From Amyelois transitella (taxonomy: Eukaryota > Arthropoda > Insecta > Lepidoptera > Pyralidae), in the NCBI RefSeq assembly GCF_032362555.1, contig NC_083508.1, forward strand, positions 11,747,001 through 11,811,000: a stretch of 64,000 nt of DNA. Direction: 5' to 3'. The notes beneath the pieces are model-generated. The model had not been told where the DNA came from. It did not search any database and worked only from the letters and a program-made list of their open reading frames with translations. This document shows positions 60,501 through 64,000 of this stretch, one piece after another. A program made the position numbers and the translations under genes. The stretch's first letter is position 1, and every line of letters starts with the position of its first letter.

Positions 60501-60978
60501 TGGGAGTGAAAGTTGGGTATGGCAAAAGAAGCATGAAAGCAGAATAAATGCAGTGGAAATGAGAGCGTTAAGGAGTATGATGGGTGTGAAATTGAGTGAC
60601 AGGATAAGGAACAGCGTGATAAGGGAATGTTGTGATGTGAAAGAAGATGTAGTTACAGGAATAGAAAAGGGTATGTTAAGATGGTTCGGTCATGTGGAGA
60701 GGATGAATGAAAGCAGGTTGACTAAGCAGATATACAAGGAGAGTGTGGAGGGAAAGGTCGGAGTGGGAAGACCTAGACGAACGTATCTTGATCAAATTAA
60801 GGACGTCCTGGTAAAGGGTCAGGTCAAAAGTACCCGAAACCGCCGAGCTTGTATGAAGAGAGTTATGAATGTGGACGAAGCGAAAGAAGTATGCAGAGAT
60901 CGTGGCAAGTGGAAAGAGGTAGTCTCTGCCTACCCCTCCGGGAAAGAGGCGTGATTTTATGTATGTATGTATGTATGT
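57552..60978 (+). mobile_element. Full-length RTE-type non-LTR retrotransposon with target-site duplication
   Basis: Begins GTGCCGTGTGGTTCCCGGCA and ends 'gaggcgtgattttatgtatg' with (TATG)n. Flanked by ATTTTACCACT at 57541-57551 and 60979-60989. 3427 bp, one intact reading frame (57844-60954), 292-bp 5' leader. Tandem-repeat tail instead of poly(A), single ORF with AP-endonuclease then reverse transcriptase, and short length all fit the RTE clade. At least five truncated 3' ends of the same family are in this window, one identical to this copy over its whole length. Confidence 0.92.
57844..60954 (+). CDS. RTE retrotransposon polyprotein: AP-like endonuclease and reverse transcriptase
   Basis: 1036 aa without stop or frameshift. 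The endonuclease domain occupies about residues 35-290, with the expected catalytic positions Asn40 (MNVRGG), Glu68 (NETK), GDFN (180-183) and SDH (273-275). The reverse transcriptase spans roughly 540-830, with NYRGISLL, QAGFRKGMG, FVDLEKAYDRV, GVRQGC and the active-site YADD (761-764). After it come the LGSKFTSDGKYDSDI block and a basic C-terminal domain (RWFGHVERMNESRL, GVGRPRRTY). Replication by target-primed reverse transcription is family knowledge. Start: first ATG of the frame; internal ATG codons at about residues 31 and 38 are possible alternatives, but the latter would cut into the endonuclease. Confidence 0.95.
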   Translation: MDANLLKEHLDGGDGVRTPSRLVPGGSGMRSAESRFATMNVRGGMKDKIEEVCQMMDERRLDVLCVNETKRKGCDATQHGPYTAYWSGISSTSRGCQGVGLILSARMAECVNEYECVSPRLLWIRLKVGITRIFVLGVYAPWDVGSRGTTSAKSENEEFWNSVREVLKVTKPNEKIIMLGDFNGWVGVKRDGYEKVLGAFGDEKVNDNGRSVLEICLEWDLFVSNSMFQHKEIHTYTRVEGILKSMIDFVIVDERLKNKVLDTRAYRGAGIDSDHLLVISRIRGIFNRWRHRVREQTSALERVKVENLQDMDVGKKYINRLKDEFEDLEEMSDIEDGWKEFKERIVKVAVEVCGVSRRRKGKNHKNAWMSKDVQELVRLKKKAWLDLLAAKANLRMQEVIDEDVNEARKEYKKMKDLVKKAVIRKKEEYKEDFDKRLSEDFQSNLKVFWKSVRSARGNTITRELTRIRCQDGSVVKGEECVLKIWKDYFESLFEKKEGNKKDFCYSEEKENEMEGEIEMFEIVEALKSMKAGKAAGCDRVSVEMLKAGKGVVASQLYCLFNLCWRSGRVPKDWCKAVIVPLYKGKGSQLDCKNYRGISLLSVVGKLYAKVLINRVRNETDDKIWDAQAGFRKGMGCTDQVFSLRCIAEKFLAKSQKVYCTFVDLEKAYDRVERNELWSALSMHGVSSLLIRALKSLYEDSSACVRINGAHTEWFKIEKGVRQGCVASPWLFNLFMDSCLTDLKESKSGLRMNELLVKCLLYADDQVILASSAEELQEMVNCMHEALKEKGMKVNVSKTKTLVFEMEKEMTACNILIGGEKVEQVKEFVYLGSKFTSDGKYDSDIERRVNAGNMVNGALHAFMSSQKLSKKARLAVHRGVLVPTLMYGSESWVWQKKHESRINAVEMRALRSMMGVKLSDRIRNSVIRECCDVKEDVVTGIEKGMLRWFGHVERMNESRLTKQIYKESVEGKVGVGRPRRTYLDQIKDVLVKGQVKSTRNRRACMKRVMNVDEAKEVCRDRGKWKEVVSAYPSGKEA

Positions 60979-61424
60979 ATTTTACCACTTCTGATTTAGT
61001 GTTGGCGTGGTAGTGTCAAGCAACTACAAACGAAAGTTCTAGAAATTTTTGTAAGGACCCAATTAAACTCTCCAAATAATACTATCATAATCATTTTAAA
61101 TATTCAGTTAAATATATTATGAGCACAATTAATTTTTTAACAAGATGTAGTTAATTATTTTTTAAGTAAAATTAATAATTCTAGGATTTATTAAAGCAAA
61201 CATAGACAAATAAAAAGAAGTAATTTGAGTTAAAAAAAATAAAAAGCATATTTTGTTTAACATACGACTGCTAATTAAAATCGTTACAAACTCTATTGTT
61301 AACAAATACATATACAATAATCAAACTGCAAAAATGGATGTATGTCTGTCTGTCCTACAATAATTAAATTCTACTGAGCAATAACTATACTCTATATATA
61401 AATAAATGTATATGGTTAGCGTCG

Positions 61425-61612
61425 AAGTAGGTTCAGGACTTACAAGTTACTAACTCAACGATACTATATTTTATAATAAATACTTATAGATAAACATCCA
61501 AGACCCAGGTAATCAGAAAGATCCGTTTCTCATCATGACCTGACCGGGCTTCGATTCCGTGACCTCCGGTTTAACAGACAAGCACACTACCGGTGCGTCA
61601 CAGAGCCCGTCA
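61425..61612 (-). mobile_element. tRNA-derived SINE, diverged copy
   Basis: Same family as 35523-35766: 'taaacatccaagacccaggt', 'tcatcatgacctgaccgggc' and 'acctccggtttaacagacaa' align along the length. Box A and box B both carry substitutions. Confidence 0.8.
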
Positions 61613-61914
61613 AAATAACATCTATATAATTTTATAAAACACTCATCTATGTTATTTTACACTTTACTATGTCGCTCGTAAAATATTACAAAAACACGTC
61701 GCAATACTGATGGCAATCAAGAATTGGCAATATGTACCAAATATTATACCACCGTAATAAGCACTGCGGGCAGTCTATTTTCATGCAGTTTAGCAAATCG
61801 CCTTGTTAATAAGCAATTATATTTTAGGCCCCAAAAATAGGCTCCTGATTGGTTCTATAGAGACTAACTTTGTCAATAGGTCTCCTGCCTCCATATTCAC
61901 GAAAGTTGACCAGG

Positions 61915-61967
61915 CATATTGCCTACCCCTCCGGGAAAGAGGCGTGATTTTATGTATTTATGTATTG
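61915..61967 (+). mobile_element. Minimal RTE LINE 3' end with target duplication
   Basis: Only 'gcctacccctccgggaaaga' and the (TATG)n-like tail remain. The flanks TGACCAGGCATAT and TGACAAGGCATAT form a 13-bp duplication with one difference. Confidence 0.75.
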
Positions 61968-62029
61968 ACAAGGCATATCCTACGTTACTAACTCATTATG
62001 ATATTACCAATGTTCGTGAATTGACCCTG

Positions 62030-62165
62030 GTGAATCCAGAATCTCTGAGTGTAATCCAACTGGACCAATCATCCTTGTGGCGTAAGCCGGTTGCATCCTC
62101 ACCTCTCTGGAGAGGAGCCCGGGGTATGCTTATGACCTTGTTCCTAGGTAAGTCAGGCTTCTACA
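62030..62165 (+). repeat. Dispersed repeat shared with 51040-51315
   Basis: 'gttgcatcctcacctctctg', followed by 'gagcccggggtatgcttatg', resembles the minus strand at 51260-51315. Class unknown. Confidence 0.45.
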
Positions 62166-62846
62166 ATGCCATTTAAAATATTTTAATTATATCATGAAAG
62201 CAACATCACAATCTATTCATCATTAAAACATCTATAAGCATTAAAACTATTTGTATGGTAAGTCACAATGCTTAATTAATGTATCATATATACAATTGAA
62301 CTTAATTTAATCATTATAAATGCTGGTATCGTCAACCTTTTTAAATAATAAAATTATTATTTTAATTTGTGCTAAGTCTACCAACTCATATTTAAATCTC
62401 TATTGCTACCTTATCTCACTTTTTATTGGGGGTCAGCCTACTTTGCACTATCACTTACTATCTCACTTCAACTAGCTAAAACTCAATCCCCTTGTTTGTA
62501 CATACATAACTATTAAAAAAATAAATTTTATACATTCACAATTTAAAGACAATTCCTTGTTAATGAATGAATGAATAAAATTAAATCTTCCATAAACTCT
62601 GTCACTGAATTAGCAAAATAGAATTTTAGTAGATTATAAGTAGCATTGGCGTGGGCCCGGAAGACTTGCGGCCGAGTTCAACTGGAAAAATGGTATACCC
62701 ATACCATAGTTTTTAGGAAGAGGGTGATATATCTGTTTACCAGTTTTGGAACACATCCATTTCCCAAAAAACTTGCACATTTTCACATCTTGCATTGTAT
62801 TCTGCTTTCTCATATACCTACACATGTATCCAAATTTATGATATAC

Positions 62847-63030
62847 TAGCGACCCGCCCCGGCTTCGCAAGGGTGCAAAATTCGGAAAAAAATATACATA
62901 AAAACCTTCCTCTTGAATCACTCTACCTGTTACAAAAAACCGCATCAAAATCCGTTGCGTAATTTTAAAGATTTAAGCATACAGACAAACAGACTAAAAT
63001 AGCTACTTCGTTTTATACTATGTAGTGAAG
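62847..63030 (-). mobile_element. Helitron-like element, second family
   Basis: Reads 'tactagcgacccgccccggc' at its left end, i.e. the reversed GGGCGGGTCGCTAGTA end, and 'atactatgtagtgaagt' at the right, the reversed start. Very similar to 42150-42335 in opposite orientation. Confidence 0.75.
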
Positions 63031-63696
63031 TCTGCCTTTGTACCTGTGTTTTTTTTCTGTTTTTCTTTTTCTTATGGTGCAATAAAGAGTCTATCTGTCA
63101 ATCTTTTTATTATTACACTAGCAGCTTAATGCTGATGCTTGTATATCACTGCACTTGTGTTTTGTAATGTTTATCCATTCGATTTTAAAAATTGTTTACT
63201 ACTGTTGGTACACTTGGAGCATTTATCAGTCTCCAGTAATTATTCTTTAATATTTATTAATAGTAAAGAGCCTTATTAAGTTTTAAAATAGATGGGGTTA
63301 GTGTAGAAGGGACTGCTACAACACTGGCTACAGTCTTCATAGATTTAAGATCAAAAGAAAATGCTCCAGTGTAGTTCATCCCTCGTTACTTCTACACTTG
63401 TGCTTTGACAGTAGTTGTATCTGAATAATAAGTAATGTTTCTCTTTAACAAGTGATACCAGTGCTGAGAAAGAAAGCAACTAAAATTATTTATAAGTGGC
63501 ATTTCAGTCATAGCAGCTTCATAGACAGAGTTTATGTTAATAACAAAATCACATTGAATGCATCAAACATAAATGCTTACAAATGTTACATAGATGTTCA
63601 CAACACAACACTCAGTTCATTGAGGTCTTTGATCGGATAGTTTGAGTCCGCACTGATCGACACCGTAGCTTAGATGTCTCTCTTGCGGAGCCTTAC

Positions 63697-63824
63697 TCAG
63701 TCGGTTTTTAACCGTTTCGCCGGGGTTGTGGTGCCGCTGCTCTGCGAGTTGGAGTCCTCGGAGAAGTTCATGTGTGTTGATGAGAATTCGGTGGGGCCCT
63801 GCGAGTCACTCACTGTTGAAAAGC
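63697..63824 (-). CDS. Last coding exon of an unidentified gene
   Basis: Minus strand: acceptor ATTTTCAG|GCTTTTCAAC at 63824 and stop TGA at 63697-63699. In the frame (x)GC TTT TCA ACA GTG it encodes a Ser/Thr-rich, acidic C-terminus containing FSSTHMNFSEDSNSQSSG and the basic end TPAKRLKTD. The frame is open and GC-richer than its surroundings, which supports a real exon. PAKRLK looks like a nuclear localisation signal. I do not recognise the protein; the rest lies beyond the window. Confidence 0.55.
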
Positions 63825-63930
63825 CTGAAAATAGTAAATAGCTATTTAGAATTACCGTCTTTTCTTATAAGCATAGGTGGTCTGATATCTGGAAACACAT
63901 AAAACTTTTAGGTTCTATTGTACTTATAGA

Positions 63931-64000
63931 ACTGCTGAGCGTGGCCTATCAGTCTTTTCAAGACTGTTGGCTCTGTCTACCCTGCAAGGGATATAGAAGG
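63931..64000 (+). mobile_element. Short LINE-partner element, partial at window edge
   Basis: 'gctgagcgtggcctatcagt', 'caagactgttggctctgtct' and 'accctgcaagggatatagaa' are the 3' half of the family; it continues past the window. Confidence 0.8.

Larger units (their letters stand above)
60990..63696. other. Intergenic, repeat-rich region
   Basis: AT-rich, without a convincing exon. Contains the tRNA-derived SINE (61425-61612), a short RTE end (61915-61967), a dispersed repeat (about 62030-62165) and a Helitron-like copy (62847-63030). Confidence 0.5.

Overview
The window looks like nuclear DNA of a ditrysian moth or butterfly. It is AT-rich, has small exons with GT-AG introns, and is crowded with Lepidoptera-style repeats: an RTE-type LINE and a short partner element with (TATG)n tails, Helitron-like elements ending CTAGT, tRNA-derived SINEs and TIR elements. 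All gene models below were assembled by hand from splice signals, reading-frame continuity and remembered family features; no database search was run.

Layout. (1) 166-7340 (+): 3' part of an LRRFIP1/2-type coiled-coil gene whose penultimate exon plus its splice donor is amplified into 33 tandem copies of 129 bp. (2) 12094-13307 (-): Mediator subunit MED19, divergent from (3) 14510-19762 (+): a 1750-aa C2H2/PHD nuclear protein, probably MESR4. (4) 22112-24498 (-): a short-chain dehydrogenase with a GC-AG intron. (5) 24343-37248 (+): thioredoxin reductase with two alternative first exons, one cytosolic and one probably mitochondrial. The first exon of the antisense SDR lies between them. (6) 40399-47073 (-): a secreted matrix metalloproteinase, divergent from (7) 47591-57269 (+): the ciliary/flagellar WD-repeat protein CFAP251 (WDR66). 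(8) 57552-60978: an apparently intact RTE-type LINE with an 11-bp target-site duplication. (9) 63697-63824 (-): the last coding exon of a gene that continues past the window.

The genes do not form one pathway; they are ordinary animal genes for transcription, redox, matrix remodelling and sperm flagella. The unusual material is structural: the 129-bp exon/donor array, the TrxR/SDR interleaved promoters, duplications of exon ends with their splice sites in TrxR and CFAP251, a young LINE family with a 63-bp target duplication at one copy, a short element sharing both ends with that LINE, and three near-perfect 28-31 bp foldbacks with 2-5 nt loops. I found no CRISPR, bacterial or viral system.
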